Assembly (NCBI GenBank): GCA_030826945.1
Contig: JAPQLC010000012.1
Coordinates: 1 to 64,000 of the forward strand
DNA: 64,000 nucleotides
Direction: 5' to 3'
DNA from: Candidatus Thiobius zoothamnicola
Lineage (GTDB): Bacteria > Pseudomonadota > Gammaproteobacteria > Chromatiales > Chromatiaceae
In this document: positions 18,706-27,396 of the stretch, in pieces
Numbering within the stretch: position 1 is the stretch's first letter
Layout of the letters: every line of letters starts with the position of its first letter
Position numbers and translations under genes: made by a program
Notes under the pieces: model-generated
Seen by the model: the letters and a program-made list of their open reading frames with translations, nothing else
Databases searched by the model: none
What the model was told of the DNA's origin: nothing

Positions 18706-18720
18706 TTGCTGACATCTTGT

Positions 18721-18746
18721 GGGTTCCCACCCACGCGGGAATGACG
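18721..18746. repeat. REP-like short hairpin
   Basis: GGGTTCCCACCCACGCGGGAA forms TTCCC/GGGAA with a GC-rich loop, followed by TGACG. This is the style of short intergenic palindromes common in proteobacteria. It lies between two convergent genes. Confidence 0.4.
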
Positions 18747-18803
18747 CAATCAAACAACGCCGTTTTTCAGCGCTCGATATGTCATTCAGCGCCGGATAGG
18801 GCA

Positions 18804-19586
18804 TCAGGAATTGCCCGTATAAACCACAACATTCTCAGCCTGGATGCCGCGCTCCGATTCAACCCGATTAAATTCCAGTGCCACGCTGCGTTTCTCCAAC
18901 TCGGAGAAGCGTTCATTACGTACAGGCAGACCATGCTCAGTCACTTGAGAGATGTGGCAAAAAATGCCGGATTCGATATCAGTCACCTTATAGCCTGTAC
19001 GAATGGAGATGAAGCCAAAACCTTCACGCTCTTTCACTGCCTCCAGAACGCCCCGATAGCGGGTGCGATCAAGATCATCCTTGATCGGTAATACTTCAGG
19101 AACCAGCAAACCCGGGAAGTAATAGTCCACTTCCCGTCTCAACTCATTGCTGACATTATGGAACGCCAGGGCATCCACCCGTTTGCCTTTGCTTTGCAAA
19201 GCGCGGATCAAACGTAGGAAGTCACCATCCCCGCTGCCTAACATAATGTAATCCAGATTTTCCGCTTGCAGTATGGCGTCAACCGCCATATCCAGATCCG
19301 CATTGGCTTTGACGGTCTCAGAGCCATCTTCATTGCGATATCGCTTAACTTCCTTTTCCACAATATGGAAACCCGATTCACGGATGCGCTGGCGATATTT
19401 ACGCGCTTTATCCCGATATTCCAGATCGAATTTTTCCCGATCCGAATCCACAGCCATATAAGCATTGGCGCGCAGTACTACTGTACTCTGCGCTTCGACA
19501 AGCTCCTTGATGACATCCAGTCGCATCCCCCAACCACCATTGATCGTCAGGTTTTCCATATCTAAAAATATACCGGCTTTTAACAT
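18804..19586 (-). CDS. NYN-domain nuclease with C-terminal cold-shock-like domain
   Basis: The product is 260 residues. Residues 1-160 form a NYN (PIN-like, LabA/DUF88) domain with the metal-site acidic residues in GIFLDMENLTING, the Asp of DLDMAVDAI, and LGSGDGDFLRLIRAL. Residues 175-240 look like an OB-fold cold-shock domain (REGFGFISIRTG, then IFCHISQV). NYN domains are usually RNases; a cold-shock domain would supply RNA binding. The fusion suggests an RNA-processing role. It is a single gene with 185 bases to bioF. Confidence 0.7.
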   Translation of the reverse strand: MLKAGIFLDMENLTINGGWGMRLDVIKELVEAQSTVVLRANAYMAVDSDREKFDLEYRDKARKYRQRIRESGFHIVEKEVKRYRNEDGSETVKANADLDMAVDAILQAENLDYIMLGSGDGDFLRLIRALQSKGKRVDALAFHNVSNELRREVDYYFPGLLVPEVLPIKDDLDRTRYRGVLEAVKEREGFGFISIRTGYKVTDIESGIFCHISQVTEHGLPVRNERFSELEKRSVALEFNRVESERGIQAENVVVYTGNS

Positions 19587-19771
19587 TTAGTCCTCTATGT
19601 CTGCCAAACCAAAATTGACGCTTTTAATCGGCATCAAGTTAAAGATACAAAATACTGTAACCCCTATTATGCGGCAAATAAGGTGGGGGAAACCAAGCGT
19701 ACATAAGTCATCAGCACAAAAGTTTCCCGGTTTTTGAGTGAATCGCGCCACATCGCTGCCTTCCAGACATC

Positions 19772-20926
19772 TCAGAGACTCAAGATTTTCTGACAATTCG
19801 CCAAAGCTGCCAACAGGCGTTCAACATGATGTGTTTGATGGTTGGCAGAGAAAGTAATACGTAATCGGGCTTGCCCTTTGGGCACCGTGGGCGGACGTAT
19901 CGCCGTCACCAGAATACCTTGTTGTTCGAGTGCCTGGCTCCAGGCCAAAGCAGTTTCAGCCTCGCCCAACAACACCGGCTGAATAGGCGTCGAGGAAGGC
20001 ATTATCGTTAATGCCAATCGAGCCGCTTCCTGGCGAAAATATTGGATCAAATCTTGTAGATGATCACGTCGCCATTGTTCTTGTTTGAGGATGCTTAAGC
20101 TGGCACAGCTTGCTTCCGCCAGCGCGGCAGGCATGGCCGTCGTATAAACATAGCTGCGCGCATCCTGAATCAGTATTTCGATCAAATCCGATGAACCGGC
20201 GACGAAAGCTCCCGCGACGCCAATCGCTTTACCCAGCGTAGCCATATAGATGGGCGTCTGCGCGGCGGCGGCATTCACGCTGCCCCGCCCCTGTTCGCCC
20301 AATACACCAAAACCATGCGCATCATCAATCATCAGCAGAGCATCGTTTTGTTCGGCCAAGTCTTGCAGTTGTCTGATCGGTGCCACGTCGCCATCCATGC
20401 TGAATACGCCATCGCTGGCAATGAGCATGTCGCCAGTCGCATTTCGCAACGCCCTTTGCAAGGATGCCATATCATTATGCCGATAACGTTTTAAACGGGC
20501 CTGGCTGAGACGCGCACCATCAATTAATGAGGCATGATTCAACTTGTCCTGGATCACCGTATCGCCAGCTTTGAGCAAGGCGCTAAGCACGCCCAGATTC
20601 GCCATATAACCGGTGGAAAACAACAAGGCCCGCTCGGCACCGACAAAATCAGCCAATGCCTCTTCTAAAGCATGGTGCGCAACACTGTGACCATTAATCA
20701 AATGCGCTGCGCCACTACCAACGCCATAGCGTTTGGCGGCCTGGCGAAGCGTTTCTGACAAACGCGGGTCAGCAGCCAGACCCAGATAGTCATTGCTGCA
20801 AAACGTGAGCAGCCGCCGTCCATCCACAATCTGGCTGACGGATTGGCCGTCAGATACGGTGCGGCGTCGCCGGTAAAGTCCAGCGGCACGGCGCTCCGCC
20901 AACCGCCCATGCCAATCCATCGGCAT
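19772..20926 (-). CDS. bioF: 8-amino-7-oxononanoate synthase
   Basis: The product is 384 residues, a PLP-dependent alpha-oxoamine synthase. It has FCSNDYLGLA near residue 42, FSTGYMANLG, the Asp of DDAHGFGVLG, and the PLP Lys in YMATLGKAIGVAGAF. It condenses pimeloyl-ACP with alanine in biotin synthesis. Its ATG overlaps the bioB stop (TGATG), so the two genes are translationally coupled. bioC, bioD and bioA are not in the window. Confidence 0.95.
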   Translation of the reverse strand: MPMDWHGRLAERRAAGLYRRRRTVSDGQSVSQIVDGRRLLTFCSNDYLGLAADPRLSETLRQAAKRYGVGSGAAHLINGHSVAHHALEEALADFVGAERALLFSTGYMANLGVLSALLKAGDTVIQDKLNHASLIDGARLSQARLKRYRHNDMASLQRALRNATGDMLIASDGVFSMDGDVAPIRQLQDLAEQNDALLMIDDAHGFGVLGEQGRGSVNAAAAQTPIYMATLGKAIGVAGAFVAGSSDLIEILIQDARSYVYTTAMPAALAEASCASLSILKQEQWRRDHLQDLIQYFRQEAARLALTIMPSSTPIQPVLLGEAETALAWSQALEQQGILVTAIRPPTVPKGQARLRITFSANHQTHHVERLLAALANCQKILSL

Positions 20927-21915
20927 CAGGCCGCACAGCAGACTGGCGAATGATCATCTCCGCTGGATTCCATGTGGATGCCAAGCCGATCAAGAAGTTG
21001 CTGGTCTCGATCTGCTTCAGGATTGTCAGTGGTTAATAAACGTTCACCATAGAACATCGAATTTGCCCCAGCCATAAAACACAAAGCCTGCAATTCATCA
21101 CTCATCTCAGTGCGCCCGGCGGATAAGCGCACATAACTTTTTGGCATGAGCAGGCGGGTCACAGCGATGGTGCGCACAAATTCCAACGGATCCAGTTTAT
21201 CCGCACCATACAGCGGCGTGCCTTCAACCTGCACCAGCAAATTGATCGGCACAGATTCAGGGTGCGCAGGCATATTCGCCAATTCCTGTAGCAGACGTGC
21301 GCGATCACGCGGTTTTTCCCCCATGCCTAAAATGCCACCTGAACAAACATTGATGCCAGCATCGCGCACATGTTGCAAAGTTTCCAGGCGATCATCAAAC
21401 GTGCGCGTGCCAATGACATTGCCGTAAAACTCAGGCGAAGTATCCAGATTGTGGTTGTAATAGTCGAGTCCGGCATCCCGCAGACGCTGCGCTTGCGGTT
21501 TGTTCAACATGCCCAAAGTGACGCAGGTCTGCAAGCCCAAACCTCGCACGGCGACCACCATATCAATCACTTTGTCGAGGTTTTTGTCCGTGGGGTTACG
21601 CCAGGCGGCTCCCATGCAAAAACGGGTCGCACCCTTATTTTTCGCTTGCTGAGCGGCTACCAGAACCTCATCCAGAGGCAACAGCTTTTCGCGCTCCAAA
21701 TCCGTATGGTGTTTGGCGCTTTGTGAGCAATAACCACAATCTTCCGGGCAGGCACCGGTTTTGATGGATAATAAGGTACTGACTTGAATCTGGTTGGGAT
21801 CAAAATGTTCCCGATGCACAGTTTGCGCCCGATACAGTAAATCGTTGAAAGACAAGGCAAACAACTCTTCTATCTCAGTCAGGGACCAATCATGGCGTAA
21901 GTTAGCGTCAGGCAT
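20926..21915 (-). CDS. bioB: Biotin synthase
   Basis: The product is 329 residues from ATG 21915, with GGGAGAATTC upstream. It is a radical-SAM enzyme with the cluster motif [11 protein letters not shown] near 53-63. The Cys of [12 protein letters not shown] ([10 protein letters not shown]) and CSGGI and the Arg of VRLSAGR, used by the second [2Fe-2S] cluster, are also present. It inserts sulfur into dethiobiotin. The start lies inside the end of the upstream membrane-protein gene (8-base overlap), giving a three-gene operon with bioF last. Confidence 0.96.
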   Translation of the reverse strand: MPDANLRHDWSLTEIEELFALSFNDLLYRAQTVHREHFDPNQIQVSTLLSIKTGACPEDCGYCSQSAKHHTDLEREKLLPLDEVLVAAQQAKNKGATRFCMGAAWRNPTDKNLDKVIDMVVAVRGLGLQTCVTLGMLNKPQAQRLRDAGLDYYNHNLDTSPEFYGNVIGTRTFDDRLETLQHVRDAGINVCSGGILGMGEKPRDRARLLQELANMPAHPESVPINLLVQVEGTPLYGADKLDPLEFVRTIAVTRLLMPKSYVRLSAGRTEMSDELQALCFMAGANSMFYGERLLTTDNPEADRDQQLLDRLGIHMESSGDDHSPVCCAA

Positions 21916-22339
21916 TGCTGAATTCTCCCGATGGCGTGGTTTGTTCTGTGGGCAGTTCAATATCCTGCCAAACATCCCGATAAATGGATAAGATGGACCA
22001 TATCGACCAAGGCACGATAATGACGATCCCCAACCCCCAGGCGATCAACCAGGGCATCACACCATTACCGGGAAAGAAGGTACCAACCGGAATAATCAGT
22101 CCCATAACGCCGTAAAAACGATAAGCGGCCCACTGGGTATAACGTCCCACCTTTTCATCCGGGTGATGTCGATGCAAAGCGTAAATCAACATGGAAATAC
22201 CAAACCAAAGTACAGGTAATGGTGGCAGCAATATACTGATCATGTTGCCCAAATCCATCTGCATAGCAGCGAAACGCGCTGATTTGGCGGACACAATACG
22301 AGGTTGGGAAATATCTGATTCAGTTGAGTCGCTCATCAT
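21908..22339 (-). CDS. Small multi-spanning membrane protein
   Basis: The product is about 143 residues from ATG 22339 (MMSDSTESD). A soluble N-terminus is followed by three to four hydrophobic segments ([52 protein letters not shown]). I do not recognise the family. It overlaps bioB by 8 bases and so is co-translated with the biotin genes; a role in biotin supply is possible but unsupported. The comF gene diverges from it 63 bases upstream. Confidence 0.65.
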   Translation of the reverse strand: MMSDSTESDISQPRIVSAKSARFAAMQMDLGNMISILLPPLPVLWFGISMLIYALHRHHPDEKVGRYTQWAAYRFYGVMGLIIPVGTFFPGNGVMPWLIAWGLGIVIIVPWSIWSILSIYRDVWQDIELPTEQTTPSGEFSNA

Positions 22340-22402
22340 GGATTTTTTTATCCTGTTGCAAGAGCGCATTATCTTCAAGGGTGGTTTATCACCTGTCAAC
22401 CA

Positions 22403-23170
22403 GTGAATATCAATAAAGTCAACAATTGGCTAAAAACTATACAGAATGCGATATGCCCAACCTATTGCGCGTTATGTGACAAACCAACGGAAGAGGCATT
22501 ATGTGAGATCTGCGAAGCAGACTTACCTCACCTGGATCAGGCCTGCAAACGTTGCGCCTTGCCATTGGCGGATGTAGATATCGCCAACCCACTTTGCGGC
22601 GAGTGTTTGGTTGATCCACCCGCGTTTGATGAGGCCATAGCACCATTCCGTTATGCGCCACCCATTGACGAGATGATCAGCCACTTCAAATATCAACATC
22701 ACTTATCCATGGGGCGGCTATTAGGGGGCTATTTAGCCCAGCACATTGTTGAGTGCGCAACCACCGTTGATGCGCTGGTGCCGGTTCCCTTGTATCCCAG
22801 TCGGCTCAAACACCGCGGCTTTAATCAAGCGGCGGAGTTGGCTTATTGGGTGAATCGCCGCACACGGATTCCTGCCTACATGGATTTGCTGTTGCGTGTT
22901 CAACCCGGCCCGGATCAACGGAGTGCGAATCGGAAACAACGACAGCGACAAGTGCGACAGGCTTTCCGGATCAAACCCGCTTATACACACATCCCCGAGC
23001 GGATAGCCTTGATTGATGATGTGGTGACAACCGGTGCGACAGCACGCGCGGCGGCAGGTTGCTTACGCCGCGCCGGAGTGAAATATATTGCAGTCTGGGC
23101 AATCGCCAGAACCGGAAAACAGGAAGGCAGGACAAGACAAAAACCGCCAGCCCTTGATCATCACCCCTGA
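22403..23170 (+). CDS. ComF-family phosphoribosyltransferase
   Basis: The product is 255 residues from GTG 22403. It has an N-terminal double zinc ribbon (CPTYCALC, CEIC, CKRC, CGEC; residues 18-75), then a PRTase domain with the PRPP loop RIALIDDVVTTGATARAA near residues 196-213. ComF proteins are linked to DNA uptake or processing in naturally competent bacteria. The gene is alone, divergent from the bioB operon and convergent with an amidase. Confidence 0.88.
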   Translation: MNINKVNNWLKTIQNAICPTYCALCDKPTEEALCEICEADLPHLDQACKRCALPLADVDIANPLCGECLVDPPAFDEAIAPFRYAPPIDEMISHFKYQHHLSMGRLLGGYLAQHIVECATTVDALVPVPLYPSRLKHRGFNQAAELAYWVNRRTRIPAYMDLLLRVQPGPDQRSANRKQRQRQVRQAFRIKPAYTHIPERIALIDDVVTTGATARAAAGCLRRAGVKYIAVWAIARTGKQEGRTRQKPPALDHHP

Positions 23171-23186
23171 TCCCGATGAGTAAACA

Positions 23187-24347
23187 TCAACGTTCCGCCA
23201 ACAAGGTATCAGGTGGCGGGGCCTCCCGGAAATATCGCTCAATGCCTTGCAGAATCGCCGCCGCCATCTTTTGCTGATATTGCGGGGTACGCAATTTTCG
23301 CTCTTCAGTCGGGTTTGAAATAAACCCGGTCTCAATCAGCAAAGATGGAATATCGGGCGATTTAAGCACCAGGAATCCAGCCCGCTGCACACGTTGCCGA
23401 CCATGCACTTTGCCGATTTTACGTAAATGGCGATACACCTGATCAGCCGCAGACAAGCTGGCCTCTTGAGTCGCGGCCTGAGATAAATCCAATAGCACGG
23501 ACGCTAACATATCGTCCTTATCATCCAAACTGACTCCACCCACCAAATCCGCCGCGTTTTCCCGCTCGGCCAACCAACGCGCCGCTTCACTGGATGCGCC
23601 CCGGTTTGACAAGACATAAACCGAAGCACCCCGCACCGACTTATCCCGGAAAGCATCCGCATGAATTGAGACAAATAAATCCGCTTTATGATTGCGCGCA
23701 ATCTGTATCCGCTTCCGCAGCCCGACATAGTAATCGCCAGTACGGGTCAATATCGCGCTCATGCCAGGCCGGGCATTGATTAATTTTTCAATGCGCTTCG
23801 CAATCTGCAAAGTAATGCGCTTTTCTCTGGCACCTGTGGTCGGGCCGATAGCACCCGGATCTTCTCCGCCATGTCCTGCGTCAATCGCCACCACGACATC
23901 ACGCCGATGCTTGATGTCACTAACGCTTTTAGCGATTTTCGGTTGACCTGACGGGTTGTCATGTAAATCGACAACCAATCGGTGCCCATAATGCGCATTA
24001 GGCTTAAGCTCAAAAGTTTTGGGGCGCATGCTTTGCCGCAGATCCAGCACAACGCGCAAATCATTGCCTGCGCGTGACGCATAGCGGATGCCTTTGAGGT
24101 GTTTGCTGGCGATATCATCTGCCTGGAAACCGGGGGTGACGGCACAATTGGTGAAATCAATCACCAGACGCTCCGGTTTTTTCAACTTGAAAATATTATG
24201 GTCAACAGGTCGGCTGATATCAAAAACCAACCGGGTATGATCCGGTGCCTGCCAGATGCGTGCTCCTTCTACCTGTACTTGTCCGTTATTCGCAACAGCA
24301 TTCCAACTGAATAACAAAGTCAGCAATAAGGAAAGTAGCTTGTTCAT
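23187..24347 (-). CDS. N-acetylmuramoyl-L-alanine amidase (AmiC-type)
   Basis: The product is 386 residues. It has a signal peptide (MNKLLSLLLTLLFSWNAVA), then an AMIN domain (about 25-125) for septal targeting, a linker, and an Amidase_3 catalytic domain. Zinc ligands lie in VAIDAGHGGEDPGAIGP (His, Glu) and LFVSIHADAF, and the catalytic Glu in PSLLIETGFISN. It acts in the periplasm, splitting septal peptidoglycan for daughter-cell separation. It lacks a C-terminal LysM domain, as in AmiC. Confidence 0.92.
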   Translation of the reverse strand: MNKLLSLLLTLLFSWNAVANNGQVQVEGARIWQAPDHTRLVFDISRPVDHNIFKLKKPERLVIDFTNCAVTPGFQADDIASKHLKGIRYASRAGNDLRVVLDLRQSMRPKTFELKPNAHYGHRLVVDLHDNPSGQPKIAKSVSDIKHRRDVVVAIDAGHGGEDPGAIGPTTGAREKRITLQIAKRIEKLINARPGMSAILTRTGDYYVGLRKRIQIARNHKADLFVSIHADAFRDKSVRGASVYVLSNRGASSEAARWLAERENAADLVGGVSLDDKDDMLASVLLDLSQAATQEASLSAADQVYRHLRKIGKVHGRQRVQRAGFLVLKSPDIPSLLIETGFISNPTEERKLRTPQYQQKMAAAILQGIERYFREAPPPDTLLAER

Positions 24348-24489
24348 GACTGCCTGAATAGCAAAGATTATGTGCTGAAAATATCATGGGGTTGATATAA
24401 ATTCCAGCTAAGGCCCGGATGCAGCAAGGCTTCACAAACTATGACGCAATGGCTGAATTTATTTGAAAATTTACCCATTGCGCTCATCT

Positions 24490-24762
24490 TCAACCAGCGC
24501 GTATCAATGTATCTATCCGCCGTTTGGCGGTCTTCCACTGTTCCGTTTGATTTTCCCCAGCAACCATCATTTCCATCAACTGATAAGCTAATTGGCGCTG
24601 CGCAGGATCCAAATCCTGCAATTTATCCAATTTAAATAAACAACCGCTTTGGGGAAGCTCCAACGTACTGACCAAAGCGTATAGCGTAAGCGCCGGAGCT
24701 GAGTGAGGAGCCTGTTGGAACAGTTCGATGACGGCTTCAAGCGGTGGGGCATCAGCGCGCAT
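24490..24762 (-). CDS. Small hypothetical protein after lytic transglycosylase
   Basis: The product is 90 residues, predicted helical, soluble and acidic, with no signal peptide. Its start overlaps the end of the lytic transglycosylase gene by 11 bases, which supports real, coupled translation. The family is not recognised. The C-terminus (TAKRRIDTLIRAG) is basic. Confidence 0.55.
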   Translation of the reverse strand: MRADAPPLEAVIELFQQAPHSAPALTLYALVSTLELPQSGCLFKLDKLQDLDPAQRQLAYQLMEMMVAGENQTEQWKTAKRRIDTLIRAG

Positions 24763-25324
24763 GATGCATCAGTTTCTCAATGCGTTTAACATAACCACGG
24801 GTCTCTCTCGGCGCAAATGGCTCAACCTGATCCCAATCATTCACCACCTTGCCACGGCGACGCTCAGCCCGCTTCACAGCTTTCGATATCCCACCAAAAC
24901 CCGCATTGTAACTGGCGAAAGTGAATTTCAAACGATCCTGATTGCGGATATTGTTTTTACGCTTCCATTTCAAATACAGATACCGGTCATAAAACACGCC
25001 AGCGGCAATATTCCAACGCGGTTCCTTAATATCGGCTAAAAAGGGATTCTGCTTGGCAATATCCTGATAAGTGCTTGGCAGTATTTGCATGATGCCCACT
25101 GCGCCAGCAGAGCTGATCGCGTCGGGATTCAAGCCTGATTCGGCGATAGCCTGGGCTTTAAACCAATGCCAATCAACGTGAGGACCGAAATAGTGCTTGG
25201 CGTATTTACGGAAGTGGTGGTCATATTCCTTGGTCCAATGTTTATGCTTAACATGTTTTACCGTACCAGCGTAAACCAACGCTGGTATCAGTAATACCAT
25301 TAACCACCCGCCGTATCGCCACAT
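24752..25324 (-). CDS. Lytic transglycosylase (SLT domain), exported
   Basis: The product is 190 residues. A signal peptide (LMVLLIPALVYAG) is followed by a single SLT domain with the catalytic Glu in AQAIAESGLNPDAISSAG, then VGIMQILPSTYQ and FASYNAGFGGI, the usual Slt/MltC signature. It cleaves peptidoglycan glycan strands with 1,6-anhydro bond formation. The domain is compact, lacking substrate-binding extensions. It is operonic with a DUF350-like gene upstream (6 bases apart) and a 90-residue gene downstream. Confidence 0.88.
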   Translation of the reverse strand: MWRYGGWLMVLLIPALVYAGTVKHVKHKHWTKEYDHHFRKYAKHYFGPHVDWHWFKAQAIAESGLNPDAISSAGAVGIMQILPSTYQDIAKQNPFLADIKEPRWNIAAGVFYDRYLYLKWKRKNNIRNQDRLKFTFASYNAGFGGISKAVKRAERRRGKVVNDWDQVEPFAPRETRGYVKRIEKLMHHAR

Positions 25325-25330
25325 AATGAA

Positions 25331-25570
25331 TCAATTTAAACCCATACCGATCACCAGCCCCATAGCGACGCCGATACCGATAAACATTCCCATAATCATC
25401 AAACCAACCGCCATGTTTCCCTCTGCAAGCTTCACCGGGATGCTGAAGTTCACAATATGACTGAAAACTTTGCACCCGACCCACATAAACAAAAGCGTCA
25501 GCGCGCCTCCCATGCAGGTATACAACAGATTAAGCAAGAGCGGATCTAAAGTCTCCGGCATGTCAACCAC
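25331..25570 (-). CDS. DUF350-like small membrane protein
   Basis: The product is 79 residues with two membrane segments (LLYTCMGGALTLLFMWVGCKV and GLMIMGMFIGIGVAMGLVIG) around a polar loop containing KLAEGNMAVG, the DUF350 pattern. The function is unknown; relatives often lie near phage-shock or tellurite-type membrane-stress genes. Here it leads the operon with the lytic transglycosylase. Confidence 0.6.
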   Translation of the reverse strand: MVDMPETLDPLLLNLLYTCMGGALTLLFMWVGCKVFSHIVNFSIPVKLAEGNMAVGLMIMGMFIGIGVAMGLVIGMGLN

Positions 25571-25750
25571 CTGTAATGTTGGTATGAGCAGCCGCTAAGC
25601 AATCCTAAATCTGAAATAAGCGTCATCCCGTTAAATCAATGCCGCTTATCAGCGACTTAGCGAACCTGCAAAAAGAACCATAGAAAATCCAGGACGGCTC
25701 TTCCTTAACGGGCCTGGCCAGTTGTTTTATCGTAATAAATACGGATTGAT

Positions 25751-26278
25751 TTACAAATCGCCATTCACACCAGCATCAATGATGCTGTAAATAGTGTCAC
25801 GGACTTGTTGAGCCAATGGCTTGAGATCATCCGGCAAATCAACCGCGTGCAGCATCATATCCATATTCATGGTGACTAACCAGCCTTGTCCATCACTGTC
25901 TTCAAGTGCAGCAATGCGGCAGGGTAAGAAACCGGCAAAAATCAGATTGTATTCGACCATTTTTTTGGCGATCAACGCATCACAAAACGCCAGAATGCGC
26001 ATATAGTTGGCTTCCTCGCCCATCGCCTCCACTTGTTCTGACAAAGGCAAATCGGCGACTAGCTTAAAGTTCAGACCATTGGCACGCAGCATCATGGAAT
26101 CAATCGCATCATCAATGGTCACATCCTCCGCCAATTTGAAATGCTGGATGCTTTGCTCAACCATATGACGCATATCCATACTCGTGAGCTGAGCTGGCGC
26201 TTTCCCGCCATGGCCATCCGCCATCGCCGAGCCGATTAAAAACCATGTGCAGAACAAGACCATCATTATATTTTTCAT
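25751..26278 (-). CDS. Exported DUF302-like protein
   Basis: The product is 175 residues with a signal peptide (MMVLFCTWFLIGSAMA). The mature part has the DUF302-like layout: a region around LKLVADLP-type strands, FCDALIAKKMVEYN with one Cys, and a PCRIAALEDSDGQ strand with a second Cys, then a C-terminal helix. Proteins of this type are frequent in sulfur oxidisers, but their role is unknown. It stands alone. Confidence 0.6.
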   Translation of the reverse strand: MKNIMMVLFCTWFLIGSAMADGHGGKAPAQLTSMDMRHMVEQSIQHFKLAEDVTIDDAIDSMMLRANGLNFKLVADLPLSEQVEAMGEEANYMRILAFCDALIAKKMVEYNLIFAGFLPCRIAALEDSDGQGWLVTMNMDMMLHAVDLPDDLKPLAQQVRDTIYSIIDAGVNGDL

Positions 26279-26420
26279 GCGATTCCCCCTGAAGGTGTTT
26301 TTTTACCTCGTTGATTTTACACTTTTACATTCCCAGTAAGATTGCGCAAAACGTCTTATCCTATCGGGTATTTGTGGGCTAACGCCTGGCTGAGTATTGG
26401 GTGTCCGCTGGAGCGCCGTG
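26279..26420. other. Inverted-repeat flank of the toxin-antitoxin module (left)
   Basis: CGCCGTGTTATGTGTGA at about 26412-26428, just before and over the antitoxin stop, is mirrored by TTACACATAACTGTGCG at about 27083-27099. The shared inward-facing core is GTTATGTGTRA. Such ends suggest that the toxin-antitoxin pair entered as a unit, possibly a cassette. Confidence 0.35.
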
Positions 26421-26720
26421 TTATGTGTGATTTTTAGGTATAAATTCAATTTTCACCTCATGACCAACAGCATGAGCATATTGCTCAATGGTTGATAGCT
26501 TAGGCGATATTGCTGAATTAACATTCTCAAGCCGGGAAATATTACTTTTTTGAGTGTGTAGTACAGTGGCCAATTGTTGTTGTGTTAACCCGGCTTTTTG
26601 CCGTAGTGCGATAAGTTTTTTACGTAAATCATAAGTTGCACTTAATGCAAGATATTCTTCTCGTACTTCTAGTTCTCCAAGGGCTTCCTGTTTGAAATCT
26701 GAAAAAGTAGGGCGACTCAT
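26421..26720 (-). CDS. HigA-type Xre antitoxin
   Basis: The product is 99 residues. It has a central Xre helix-turn-helix (LRQKAGLTQQQLATVLHTQK, then SNISRLENVNSAISPKL) after an N-terminal helix. It should bind the RelE/HigB-type toxin encoded just upstream and repress the operon. Its ATG overlaps the toxin stop (TAATG). Toxin-before-antitoxin order is that of higBA modules. Confidence 0.85.
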   Translation of the reverse strand: MSRPTFSDFKQEALGELEVREEYLALSATYDLRKKLIALRQKAGLTQQQLATVLHTQKSNISRLENVNSAISPKLSTIEQYAHAVGHEVKIEFIPKNHT

Positions 26721-27040
26721 TATTGAACCTCTTTCATGCGTCTTTTAGCAATGTCAAGCGCCTTTTTCGGCGTTTTTTGTGTTTTTTTGATAAATGAATG
26801 GAGAATGATGACTTCTTGCTCTTTTACTGTGCAATACAAAGAACGACCAATGCCCTCTTTGCCTTTTGACCTTATTTCATAGAGGCCTGAACTAATATAA
26901 CCAACGTATGGCTTGCCCAGATTGGGGCCAAGTTTTTCAATCATTTCACCAATGTGCAAAAAATTAGCCAAAATACCTGAAGGGAAATTCAGCGTTTCTG
27001 TTTTAACTTTTTGATTGTAGAAGGTGATTTTCCAGTTCAT
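26720..27040 (-). CDS. HigB/RelE-type toxin (Gp49-like)
   Basis: The product is 106 residues. The phage-derived Gp49-like/HigB pattern is clear: KPYVGYISSGLYEIRSKGKEG in the middle, then LHSFIKKTQKTPKKALDIAKRR at the end. These toxins are ribosome-dependent mRNA interferases of the RelE fold. The gene is coupled to the HigA-type antitoxin and carried between inverted repeats, suggesting horizontal gain. Confidence 0.85.
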   Translation of the reverse strand: MNWKITFYNQKVKTETLNFPSGILANFLHIGEMIEKLGPNLGKPYVGYISSGLYEIRSKGKEGIGRSLYCTVKEQEVIILHSFIKKTQKTPKKALDIAKRRMKEVQ

Positions 27041-27111
27041 ATGTGGGTTATCTTAATTGATAACTAAAGACGAGGCAATTGGTTTACACATAACTGTGCG
27101 ATTTTAGTGCG

Positions 27112-27318
27112 TTATGCAGAGCTATCCGCCTTATCTTGATGCAAGATACTCTCTAAGCCGCGCCTGACTCTCATCGCACTCCGTACAATATGCTGAACGC
27201 AAATACCAGCATCCATATTGGCATGGATGCTGCTTACTAATACGTCGCAACCTGCGACCATAGGACTGACAGGGTGTTCAATAACCCAATTAAACCCTAC
27301 CGGTTTCACGCCCACCAC
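27112..27318 (-). pseudogene. Possible gene fragment
   Basis: An open frame of about 68 residues (GTG start; open for another 14 codons upstream) has balanced composition (WVIEHPVSPMVAGCDVLVS ... HIVRSAMRVRRGLESIL), looking like the C-terminus of a real protein. There is no ribosome site, and an upstream in-frame stop near 27362 cuts it. The family is not recognised. It may be the remnant of a gene interrupted when urtA or the toxin-antitoxin unit arrived. Confidence 0.25.
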
Positions 27319-27396
27319 GAGCAGCAGGGCGTCAAAATTGAATGCGCCAGCCTCATGACGACCTATCTATCGATATCCCTTTAGGAGAGTCCACTT

